Assembly: GCA_012513395.1 (NCBI GenBank)
Contig: JAAZCH010000146.1
Coordinates: 1-38,792 of the forward strand
Length of the DNA: 38,792 bases
Direction: 5' to 3'
DNA from: Tissierellia bacterium
GTDB taxonomy: Bacteria > Bacillota_A > Clostridia > Tissierellales > Peptoniphilaceae
The notes beneath the pieces are model-generated. The model was not told where the DNA came from, did no database searches, and saw only the letters and a program-made list of their open reading frames with translations. Positions 25,263 through 32,593 of the stretch are shown one piece after another. Numbering within the stretch: position 1 is the first letter of the stretch; each line of letters starts with the position of its first letter. Made by a program: the position numbers and the translations under genes.

Positions 25263-26552
25263 ATGCGTCTTGAATTAGGTGAGATTTATATTAAAGATAT
25301 AATCTTTGAGGATGTCTCTAGAATTGAAAATGGGATACTATATCTTAATAAATCAGACTTAGTAAAGGAATCAGGATTCGAAGATGACGAATATCTTGAA
25401 GATATCGATTTTGATATTGTCCGTCCAGGAGAAAGTGTCAGAATCACTCCAGTAAAAGATGTACTGGAACCAAGATACAAAGTCGAAGGCGGAGAATTCT
25501 TTCCTGGTATACTTGGCAAAGTTAATACAGTAGGAACAGGTAAAACAATTTGCTTAAAGGATATGGCAGTTATTACGACCGGTAAAATCGTAGGATTTCA
25601 AGAAGGAATTATAGATATGACCGGAGAAGGTGCTAAATACACTCCTTTTTCAGAGCTTTTGGGTTTAGTAGTTATAACAAATCCTAAAGAAGGTGTTAAG
25701 CAACATCAGCACGAACAAGCAGTGAGAATGATAGGACTTAAGGTCACAAGCTATATTGGAAGTTTGGCAAAAGATATTGAACCAGAAGTTGTAAATGTAT
25801 TTGAAACAAAACCACTATTAGAGCAAGTTAATGAATTTCCAAATCTGCCCAAGGTTTTATACGTTTACATGTTACAAACCCAAGGACTATTACACGATAC
25901 ATATGTATATGGAGTAGATGCGAAGAAAATAATTCCTACTTTTCTTTATCCAACAGAAATAATGGATGGAGCAATAGTATCAGGCAATTGTGTATCTGCA
26001 TGCGACAAAAACCCAACATATGTGCATTTAAACAATCAAGTTATCAGTTCTTTGTATGAAGAACATGGAAAGACCATAAACTTTTTGGGAGTTATAGTAA
26101 CCAATGAAAATGTATTTTTAATGGATAAGCAAAGGTCATCTGATTTTACCGCAAAACTAGTAGAATTTATAGGTGCCGATGCAGTAATTATATCCCAAGA
26201 GGGTTTTGGAAATCCGGATACTGATTTAATAATGAACTGTAAAAAGATTGAAGCTAAAGGTATTAAAACAGTAATAATCACCGATGAATATGCAGGACAA
26301 GATGGTATGAGCCAATCTCTGGCGGATGCTGATGAATCTGCGGATGCATGTGTAACTGCAGGAAATGCCAATGAAGTAATAATATTACCTAAATTGGATA
26401 AAATTATTGGTGATGTAGAATATGTAAATATTATTGCTGGCGGAAATGAAAATTCACTTCGTGAAGATGGAAGTATTGAAGTTGAGCTTCAAGCAATCAC
26501 AGGTGCTACAAACGAAACTGGATTTACTCGCATGTCAGCGAAATCATATTAA
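25263..26552 (+). CDS. grdE: Glycine reductase component B, proprotein GrdE
   Basis: GrdE forms, after self-cleavage, two subunits of the substrate-binding component B; cleavage at an internal cysteine creates a pyruvoyl group that binds glycine. The 429 residues match the family. The processing region is SGNCVSACDKNPTYVHLNN, with the likely cleavage cysteine C243 (codon 25989-25991). Other family parts are TGKTICLKDMAVITTG and ATNETGFTRM near the end. GAGGAGG precedes the ATG. The next gene, grdA, begins 9 bases later. Confidence 0.95.
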   Translation: MRLELGEIYIKDIIFEDVSRIENGILYLNKSDLVKESGFEDDEYLEDIDFDIVRPGESVRITPVKDVLEPRYKVEGGEFFPGILGKVNTVGTGKTICLKDMAVITTGKIVGFQEGIIDMTGEGAKYTPFSELLGLVVITNPKEGVKQHQHEQAVRMIGLKVTSYIGSLAKDIEPEVVNVFETKPLLEQVNEFPNLPKVLYVYMLQTQGLLHDTYVYGVDAKKIIPTFLYPTEIMDGAIVSGNCVSACDKNPTYVHLNNQVISSLYEEHGKTINFLGVIVTNENVFLMDKQRSSDFTAKLVEFIGADAVIISQEGFGNPDTDLIMNCKKIEAKGIKTVIITDEYAGQDGMSQSLADADESADACVTAGNANEVIILPKLDKIIGDVEYVNIIAGGNENSLREDGSIEVELQAITGATNETGFTRMSAKSY

Positions 26553-26561
26553 GGAGACGTT

Positions 26562-27038
26562 ATGAATATTTTAGAAAACAAAAAAATAGTAATCATTGGA
26601 GACCGTGATGGTGTTCCTGGACCAGCTATTCAAGCTTGTGTTGAAACTGTAGACAACACAGATGTAATTTTTTCAGCTACAGAATGTTTTGTCTGAACTA
26701 GCGCCGGCGCTATGGACCTAGAGAATCAACAAAGAATTAAAGACTTCGCGGATGAACACGGAGCTGAAAATTTAGTTGTGATTTTAGGTGGAGCAGAAGC
26801 CGAGGCTGCAGGTCTTGCAGCAGAAACAGTTATGGCAGGAGATCCTACATTTGCTGGCTCATTGGCTGGAGTAGAACTGGGACTTTTATGTTATCACGTT
26901 GTAGAAGATGAAATGAAAGAACTTTTCAACCCGGATGTTTATGACGAACAAGTGGGAATGATGGAAATGGTTTTAGATGTGGATGAAATAGTTGAAGAAA
27001 TGAAAGAAATTAGGGAAGAATATTGCAAATATTTGTAA
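26562..27038 (+). CDS. grdA: Glycine reductase selenoprotein A (UGA = selenocysteine)
   Basis: Selenoprotein A carries the carboxymethyl group as a selenoether and passes it to component C. The coding sequence has an in-frame TGA at 26694-26696 (codon 45) in the family motif [15 protein letters not shown]. Read through, it gives 158 residues, the normal length; automatic callers will see only a 3' fragment starting at the ATG 26712. The start [22 protein letters not shown] and RBS AAGGAG are clear. A GC-rich hairpin lies just after the UGA. It follows grdE and precedes grdB. Confidence 0.96.
26699..26712 (+). promoter_or_regulatory. Candidate SECIS hairpin of grdA
   Basis: The palindrome TAGCG-CCGG-CGCTA (26699-26712) begins only 2 bases after the UGA and is the most GC-rich point of the operon. 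It is a candidate bacterial SECIS for SelB, although closer to the UGA than in E. coli fdhF. Confidence 0.6.
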
Positions 27039-27054
27039 AACCAAGAGGTACTAA

Positions 27055-28365
27055 ATGACAAAATTTAAAGTTGTTCATTATGTAAATCAGTTTTTCGCTG
27101 GAATTGGTGGAGAAGAAAAGGCTGATATAGAGCCTTTTGTAACAGAAGAGCTGCCACCTTTATCTGCACAATTTAATTCCAAATTTAGTGAAGAATTTGA
27201 AATAGTTGCAACTGTGGTTTGTGGCGATACTTATTTCAACGAAAATACTGAACAAGCTAAGAAGGAAATCATCAATATGATTAAAAACTATAATCCAGAT
27301 TTCTTCTTTGCTGGACCTGCATTTAATGCAGGAAGATACGGTGTCGCATGTGGCGCAATTGCAAAAGCAGTAAATGAAGAATTAAATATTCCTGTACTAA
27401 CTGGAATGTATATAGAAAATCCTGGCGTTGATATGTATGTAAAACAAATATACATGGTAGAGACAAAGGACAGCGCTGCTGGAATGCGACAAGCAATAAA
27501 GCTTATGGTTCCATTGGCAGAAAAACTTGCCAAAGGATTGGAAATTGGTAGTCCTTCTGAAGAAGGTTACATCCCTCAAGGAAGAAGAATTAACTATTTC
27601 ACTGAAGAATCTGGATCGAGAAGAGCTGTCAATATGCTTCTTAAAAAGATAAAAGGTGAAGAATTTGAAACAGAATATCCCATGCCTAAGTTCGATAGAG
27701 TTGAACCCCAACCTAGGATAAAAGACATGAGTAAAGCCAGAATTGCATTGGTAACAAGTGGGGGAATAGTTCCCAAAGGAAATCCAGACAAAATAGAATC
27801 TTCATCTGCCTCTAAATACGGTAGATATAACTTAAAAGATATAGCAGATTTAAATCCAGAAAATGCTGAGACAGCCCATGGAGGATTTGACCCAGTATAT
27901 GCAAATGAAGATGCTGATAGAGTTTTGCCTATTGATGCAGTTAAGAAATTAGTAGCGGAGGGAAAAATCGGTTCACTTCACGATTTTTGGTATTCAACAG
28001 TAGGAAACGGAACAGCAATATTGAGTGCAAAACAATTTGGTAAAGAAATTGCTGAATATTTAATTGCAGACAAAGTGGATGCTGTTATTCTAACTTCCAC
28101 CTGAGGTACTTGTACACGTTGCGGTGCAACGATAGTAAAAGAGATAGAATCTCGTGGAATTCCTGTAGTACATGTATGTACTATTACTCCAATATCAATG
28201 ACTGTTGGTGCGAATCGTATCGTACCAGCGGTGGCTATCCCATATCCTTTGGGCAATCCTAATTTGACCAAAGAGGAAGAATTTAGATTAAGATATAATT
28301 TAGTGGAAAAAGCCTTAGAAGCTTTATCAACAGAAGTTACAGAACAAACTATTTTTGAAGATTAA
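27055..28365 (+). CDS. grdB: Glycine reductase selenoprotein B, large subunit (UGA = selenocysteine)
   Basis: GrdB is the selenoprotein subunit of component B, activating glycine bound through the GrdE pyruvoyl group. An in-frame TGA at 28102-28104 (codon 350) sits in the family motif STUGTCTRCG, with the Sec-x-x-Cys-x-x-Cys pattern. The frame continues to TAA at 28363-28365, giving 436 residues, normal for GrdB; the C-terminal part includes VHVCTITPISMTVGANRIVPAVAIPYPLG. Without recoding it would look truncated at 349 residues. A 6-bp hairpin follows the UGA. It lies 16 bases after grdA. Confidence 0.96.
28117..28131 (+). promoter_or_regulatory. Candidate SECIS hairpin of grdB
   Basis: A perfect stem CGTTGC-GGT-GCAACG starts 12 bases after the UGA, and its loop holds GGU, as in the SelB-bound loop of the E. 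coli fdhF SECIS. Spacing and loop both fit the bacterial model. Confidence 0.75.
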
Positions 28366-28375
28366 AGGAGGGAAA

Positions 28376-29917
28376 ATGAATTTTCCTGTTATGAAATCTG
28401 CAGGGTTTGTTTTGGTAAATGCTCCCGACATGGTAATAAATGCCGGGAGTACATTTACCACAGAACGAATTTTAAACCCTGAATCAGACTTGTTAAAAAA
28501 TGGCAAAGATCACTTAAGATCTTTTGAAGATTTTATTAATTATTTACCAAATCAAATATACATTGGCAATGAAAAACCAGAAAAACTTGGAGACTATAAG
28601 CTTCCATATTGTGAAATTGATTATAAAAATGGACGAATTCAAGGTAGACATGGAAGTATAGTATCTGAATCAGAATTTATAGCTGTTATGAAATATTGTG
28701 ATGAATTTGATTTAGTTATGTTGTCCGAAGAATATGTAAGTAAATTTAAAGAAGCGGCAGAATCCAGATTTCCTGAATTGAAATCCAGATTTTCTAGATT
28801 AGTATCCAGTGACATTTCTAAAGCAGATGAATTAATTAAAAATGCTAAAGCGATGGGAATTTACATAGAAGACAAGCTGATGGGGTATGTACGTCAAGCC
28901 CATGATACGGATGTAAATTTAAATGCCCATACGGTATTTGAAAACATCGTCTCAAAAGCCAGTGGAGTTTTGGCAGCTATTGAGACTCTAAAACATTCAA
29001 GTATTTCAAAAGATGAGATTGAATATGTCATTGAATGTTCAGAAGAAGCTTGCGGTGATATGAATCAAAGGGGTGGAGGAAACTTTGCAAAAGCCATTGC
29101 TGAGGTAGCGGGGATTGAAAACGCTACGGGAAGCGATGTCAGAAGTTTTTGCGCAGCTCCCATGCATGCAATTATGCAGGCAAGTGCCCTTGTTCAAGCA
29201 GGCATATATGAGAATGTAATGGTAGTGGCCGGAGGATCTACTGCGAAATTGGGAATGAATGCAAGAGATCATATAAAGAAGGGCTTACCAATATTAGAAG
29301 ATGGGATTGCAGGATTTGGTGTCATAATTTCTAAGAACGACGGAGTTAGTCCAATATTGAGAACAGATATAATTGGTCGTCATACCGTAAAAACTGGCTC
29401 AAGTCCCCAAGCTGTAATTTCATCCTTAGTATCAGAGCCACTAAACAAAAACGGACTTAAGATATCTGATGTGGATAAATTTGCGCCTGAGTTGCAAAAT
29501 CCAGATATTACAAAACCTGCTGGAGCAGGAGATGTTCCAGAATCCAATTACAAAATGATTGCTGCCCTAGCAGTAATGCAAGGGGAAATTGAAAGAAAAG
29601 ACCTAAAGGATTTTGTATTGGAAAAAGGTTTACCAGGTTGGGCTCCTACACAAGGACATATTCCATCCGCTGCACCTTATTGCGGCCATATGATTGAAGA
29701 TTTGACTGAAGGCAACTTAAACAGAGTAATGCTAGTAGGAAAGGGAAGCTTATTTTTAGGTAGGATGACAAATTTATTCGACGGAGTCTCCATGGTGGTT
29801 GAAAGAAATACCGGTGAAGTAGCTTTAGAATCTGTAAACGAAGACGAACAAGTTAGAAGGATAATTGCAGAAGTTATGAAAAAAGTTGCCCAAGGAATTT
29901 TAGACGAAAAGGAGTAG
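28376..29917 (+). CDS. grdC: Glycine reductase component C, beta subunit
   Basis: GrdC, with GrdD, forms component C, which converts the Se-carboxymethyl group from GrdA to an acetyl-thioester and then acetyl phosphate. The 513 residues match GrdC, which is distantly FabH/thiolase-like (for example FCAAPMHAIMQASALVQAG and VVAGGSTAKLGMN). I start it at ATG 28376 after GGAGGG (28367-28372), giving MNFPVMKSAGFVLVNAPDMV; an in-frame upstream TTG at 28355 lies inside grdB. It is followed after 3 bases by grdD. Confidence 0.94.
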   Translation: MNFPVMKSAGFVLVNAPDMVINAGSTFTTERILNPESDLLKNGKDHLRSFEDFINYLPNQIYIGNEKPEKLGDYKLPYCEIDYKNGRIQGRHGSIVSESEFIAVMKYCDEFDLVMLSEEYVSKFKEAAESRFPELKSRFSRLVSSDISKADELIKNAKAMGIYIEDKLMGYVRQAHDTDVNLNAHTVFENIVSKASGVLAAIETLKHSSISKDEIEYVIECSEEACGDMNQRGGGNFAKAIAEVAGIENATGSDVRSFCAAPMHAIMQASALVQAGIYENVMVVAGGSTAKLGMNARDHIKKGLPILEDGIAGFGVIISKNDGVSPILRTDIIGRHTVKTGSSPQAVISSLVSEPLNKNGLKISDVDKFAPELQNPDITKPAGAGDVPESNYKMIAALAVMQGEIERKDLKDFVLEKGLPGWAPTQGHIPSAAPYCGHMIEDLTEGNLNRVMLVGKGSLFLGRMTNLFDGVSMVVERNTGEVALESVNEDEQVRRIIAEVMKKVAQGILDEKE

Positions 29918-29920
29918 GCT

Positions 29921-31054
29921 ATGGATAAAAATAAAATAGCAGATTCCATTTTAAATTTAGCTGACTCCATTGAAAAGGGTGTTTTCGAAAGTAAAATAAC
30001 TATTGCGGTCACAAATTTCGGGTCTGAATTAGGCACAGATAATATTAATAATGCAATTTTGCAATCCAGATCTCAGCTATTTAATATTATAGTTGTTGGG
30101 GAACCTTTGGAAGGCTTTGAATCTTATGAAGCATGTGGAGATGACGAGATTGCTAGGGTATTAAAAAAATTATTTGAGGATAAAAAAATTGACGCCGCAG
30201 TAACTATGCACTATCCATTTCCCATTGGAGTTTCTACAGTAGGAAAAATAATAACTCCTGCAACTGGGAAAGAAATGTATATCGCTACATCTACTGGAAC
30301 TATGGACGGGAATCGCATCAAGGCTATGATATTAAATGCAATAAATGGAATTATTGTCGCAAAAGCCGATGGAATTGAAAATCCAACTGTGGGAATATTG
30401 AATATTGAAGGAGCTAAGGTCGTTGAGAAGAAGTTGTTGGAACTATCTAACAATGGATTTGAAATTAATTTCGTCTCTTCCAAAAGATCTGATGGTAGCT
30501 TCATTATGAGAGGAAATGATTTAGTAGCTGGAACTCCAGACATAATGGTATGTGATTCCTTAACTGGTAATGTTATAGTTAAAACTTTTGCTACTTTTCA
30601 ATCAGGAGGATTTTACGAAACGACAGGATATGGATACGGTCCAAGTATAGGATCTGGATATGAAAATGCGGTATTTATAATTTCTAGAGCATCAGGAACT
30701 CCACTAATAAAAAATGCAATTATGTTTGCTTATGAATCAATTAAAGGAAATTTATTGGAGATTTCCAAGGATTTATACGAGAAGGCTAAAAAAGCTAAAA
30801 TAGATGAAATTTTAAATTCTCTAAATAATAAAAACCAAGAAAGCAATGAGGATATAGTTGCTCCCGAAGCAGAAATCGTAACGGAATCCATTGCAGGAAT
30901 AGATATTTTAGAAATTGATAGCGCAGTTCAATGCCTTTGGAAAGAGGGAATTTACGCTGAAAGTGCAATGGGATGCACAGGACCCATAGTTATGATTAAC
31001 AGTGTCAATTTAGAAAAGGCGAAGGAAGTTCTAGAAAAAGCAGAATTTATTTAA
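29921..31054 (+). CDS. grdD: Glycine reductase component C, alpha subunit
   Basis: GrdD, 377 residues, releases the acetyl group as acetyl phosphate. It has a PlsX/phosphotransacetylase-like body (VTNFGSELGTDNI, YGPSIGSGYENAVFIISRASGTPLIKNAIMFAYESIKG) and the C-terminal motif ESAMGCTGPIVMI, whose cysteine C352 matches the known acetyl-carrying cysteine of GrdD. It is the last gene of the grd operon and is followed, not by a simple terminator, but by a large palindromic element. Confidence 0.94.
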   Translation: MDKNKIADSILNLADSIEKGVFESKITIAVTNFGSELGTDNINNAILQSRSQLFNIIVVGEPLEGFESYEACGDDEIARVLKKLFEDKKIDAAVTMHYPFPIGVSTVGKIITPATGKEMYIATSTGTMDGNRIKAMILNAINGIIVAKADGIENPTVGILNIEGAKVVEKKLLELSNNGFEINFVSSKRSDGSFIMRGNDLVAGTPDIMVCDSLTGNVIVKTFATFQSGGFYETTGYGYGPSIGSGYENAVFIISRASGTPLIKNAIMFAYESIKGNLLEISKDLYEKAKKAKIDEILNSLNNKNQESNEDIVAPEAEIVTESIAGIDILEIDSAVQCLWKEGIYAESAMGCTGPIVMINSVNLEKAKEVLEKAEFI

Positions 31055-31072
31055 ATTTGATTTGTATAAAAA

Positions 31073-31240
31073 TTAAAAAGGATGAGACAAGCTCACCTTA
31101 GAATTATGACAAATACTTTATTAGGGTCGGAATATCATTCTTTTTCGAGCGTATATGGCCCGCCGGTCCGAGGGTACTCGAAAAAGAATGATATGGAGAC
31201 CTTTGTCAACGTTTTGAGAATGAGATAAACTCACCCTTTT
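31073..31240. repeat. Large imperfect palindrome with GC-rich loop
   Basis: A self-complementary element fills the space between grdD and the convergent exporter genes. Its core is a perfect 18-bp stem, ATATCATTCTTTTTCGAG (31132-31149) with 31177-31194. The loop, 31150-31176, is strongly GC-rich (contains GGCCCGCCGG). Outside the core a symmetric GGA/GGA internal loop (31129-31131, 31195-31197) is followed by AGG(G)TC/GACCT and TGACAA/TTGTCA pairings. The outer arms AAAAAGGATGAG and CTCACCCTTTTTT also pair. Its right edge covers the last codons of the minus-strand gene. It may be a bidirectional terminator, a structured RNA or a small repeat element; copy number is unknown. Confidence 0.8.
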
Positions 31241-31674
31241 TTAATGTTATAAATTTGTGCCAGCATATTTATTACCGAGGTAGATAAAAATATTCCAGTT
31301 GCCAAAGCTATGGCAATCAAAGATGTTTCTAAGGCCTTTGCTCCAAATAATTCCATATCTTGTTGAATTAAGTAATACATAGTGTAATACATACCTCCAC
31401 CTGGAACCAAGGGGATAAGAGATGGTATATATAATATCAAAGTAGGGATTTTAATTATTATCGCAAATAATGCACTTAAGGTGCCAATAATAATTGCTGA
31501 GATTAATGCAGCTGCCAGTACTTGATCCATTGCGGTTAACAAGTATCTGTATATTATCCATCCTATGCCACCTATAACTCCACTATAAAACAAAGCTCTT
31601 TTAGGAGTATAAAATATAACGGCAAAGGCTATTGATGCAAAAAATCCGTAAATAAATTGAATTAGATGTTCCAT
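31231..31674 (-). CDS. Threonine/serine exporter, small (DUF3815-type) subunit
   Basis: Membrane protein of 147 residues matching the C-terminal half of ThrE exporters (DUF3815/ThrE_2): four to five hydrophobic segments and the conserved IPSLIPLVPGGGMYYTMYYLI stretch. In many Firmicutes ThrE is split into two genes, as here; the larger half lies upstream on the same strand and overlaps it by 13 bases. Together they probably export threonine, serine or related amino acids by proton motive force. Its 3' end runs into the palindromic element shared with grdD. Confidence 0.88.
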   Translation of the reverse strand: MEHLIQFIYGFFASIAFAVIFYTPKRALFYSGVIGGIGWIIYRYLLTAMDQVLAAALISAIIIGTLSALFAIIIKIPTLILYIPSLIPLVPGGGMYYTMYYLIQQDMELFGAKALETSLIAIALATGIFLSTSVINMLAQIYNIKKG

Positions 31675-32456
31675 CTATAACCTCCAAAATAAATTGCAAG
31701 AACAATACCTACTCCTAAAGCGATGGCAATTGCCGTGAAGATTGCTTTTGCAGTAGTCATAACTCCACTGACATAATCCCCAGCTAATATATCTCTAATT
31801 GCATTTGTAATAGAAACTCCAGGAACATAGGGCATTAATGATCCAATTATTATCATATCCAAATTGGAACCAAATCCCATACTAATAAAAATAGTAGCCA
31901 AAGCAGATGACAGTAAACCTGATAATAAATCCACGATAAATACGGGAATGAAAAAATTTTTAGGAACATTTAGCAACCAAAAAACTAAAAAACCTATTAA
32001 TAATGAAGACAAGAAATCTAAATATTCTCCCCCAAACATAATGCTAAAAAAGGCACTAGTTATACCTGCGCCAATAGATCTAATAAATAATGGTGTCAGC
32101 TTAGATTCATTAATTTTACGAATTTCTTCTTCGCCTTCGTCCAAAGACATATTAGTAGAACAAAATTCTCTAGAGAATTGGTTTATTAATTCGATCTTAT
32201 GAAGTCTTATGGATGGATTTCTTTCTCTTATAATTTCTGTATATGGATATCCTTTAAATTTTATGGTAATAAAAACTGAAGTAGTCATAGCGAATACTTC
32301 CACTGCGTCTAGTCCATCCCACGAATTACATATTCTTTCCAATGTATCTTCTACTCGATAAACTTCGTCTCCATTTTCTATTAGTATCCTACCTGCCTCC
32401 ACTGCGATATCAAGTAATCGGATGACATCTTCTTCATTTCTTAAAATCTTTTCCAT
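31662..32456 (-). CDS. Threonine/serine exporter, large (DUF1212-type) subunit
   Basis: Membrane protein of 264 residues with the DUF1212/ThrE N-terminal half: a soluble start (LLDIAVEAGRILIENGDEVYRVEDTLERI) including the conserved hydrolase-like GDEVYRVEDT motif, then about five membrane segments and SLMPYVPGVSITNAIRDILAGD. A TTG 12 bases upstream (32468) is in frame, but GAGG lies 6 bases before the ATG at 32456, which I take as the start. It is the first gene of a two-gene minus-strand operon with a good promoter. Confidence 0.88.
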   Translation of the reverse strand: MEKILRNEEDVIRLLDIAVEAGRILIENGDEVYRVEDTLERICNSWDGLDAVEVFAMTTSVFITIKFKGYPYTEIIRERNPSIRLHKIELINQFSREFCSTNMSLDEGEEEIRKINESKLTPLFIRSIGAGITSAFFSIMFGGEYLDFLSSLLIGFLVFWLLNVPKNFFIPVFIVDLLSGLLSSALATIFISMGFGSNLDMIIIGSLMPYVPGVSITNAIRDILAGDYVSGVMTTAKAIFTAIAIALGVGIVLAIYFGGYRWNI

Positions 32457-32476
32457 AAAATACCTCAACTAAAAAT

Positions 32477-32505
32477 ATAATATCATTGATTTAATGGTTA
32501 ATCAA
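32477..32505 (-). promoter_or_regulatory. Promoter of the thrE-like operon
   Basis: On the minus strand TTGATT (32505-32500), 17 bp, TATTAT (32482-32477), about 20 bases before the ATG at 32456. Confidence 0.6.
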
Positions 32506-32558
32506 TTTGAAATTAGGCATTGTGAAATTTCAATATCAAAATTCTTTATATCCAAAAG

Positions 32559-32587
32559 GTGATAACAAGTATATTTTCTGTTATAAT
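32559..32587 (+). promoter_or_regulatory. Extended -10 promoter abutting the DUF512 gene
   Basis: GTGATA (32559-32564), 17 bp, then TG-T-TATAAT (32579-32587), a full extended -10. Initiation seven bases beyond the -10 falls on the A of the ATG at 32594, so the transcript would have no leader. Confidence 0.6.
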
Positions 32588-32593
32588 CATACT

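Noticed and set aside
26562..26711. grdA as a pseudogene with a nonsense codon
   Set aside because: The TGA is in the known selenocysteine motif of GrdA, a hairpin follows, and selA, selB, selD and tRNA-Sec are all in the window.
28102..28104. Stop codon truncating grdB
   Set aside because: The frame continues with the conserved C-terminus and the UxxCxxC motif; it is recoded as selenocysteine.
32507..32593. TTG start extending the DUF512 protein by 29 residues
   Set aside because: It has no ribosome site, overlaps the divergent thrE promoter region, and precedes the family N-terminus.
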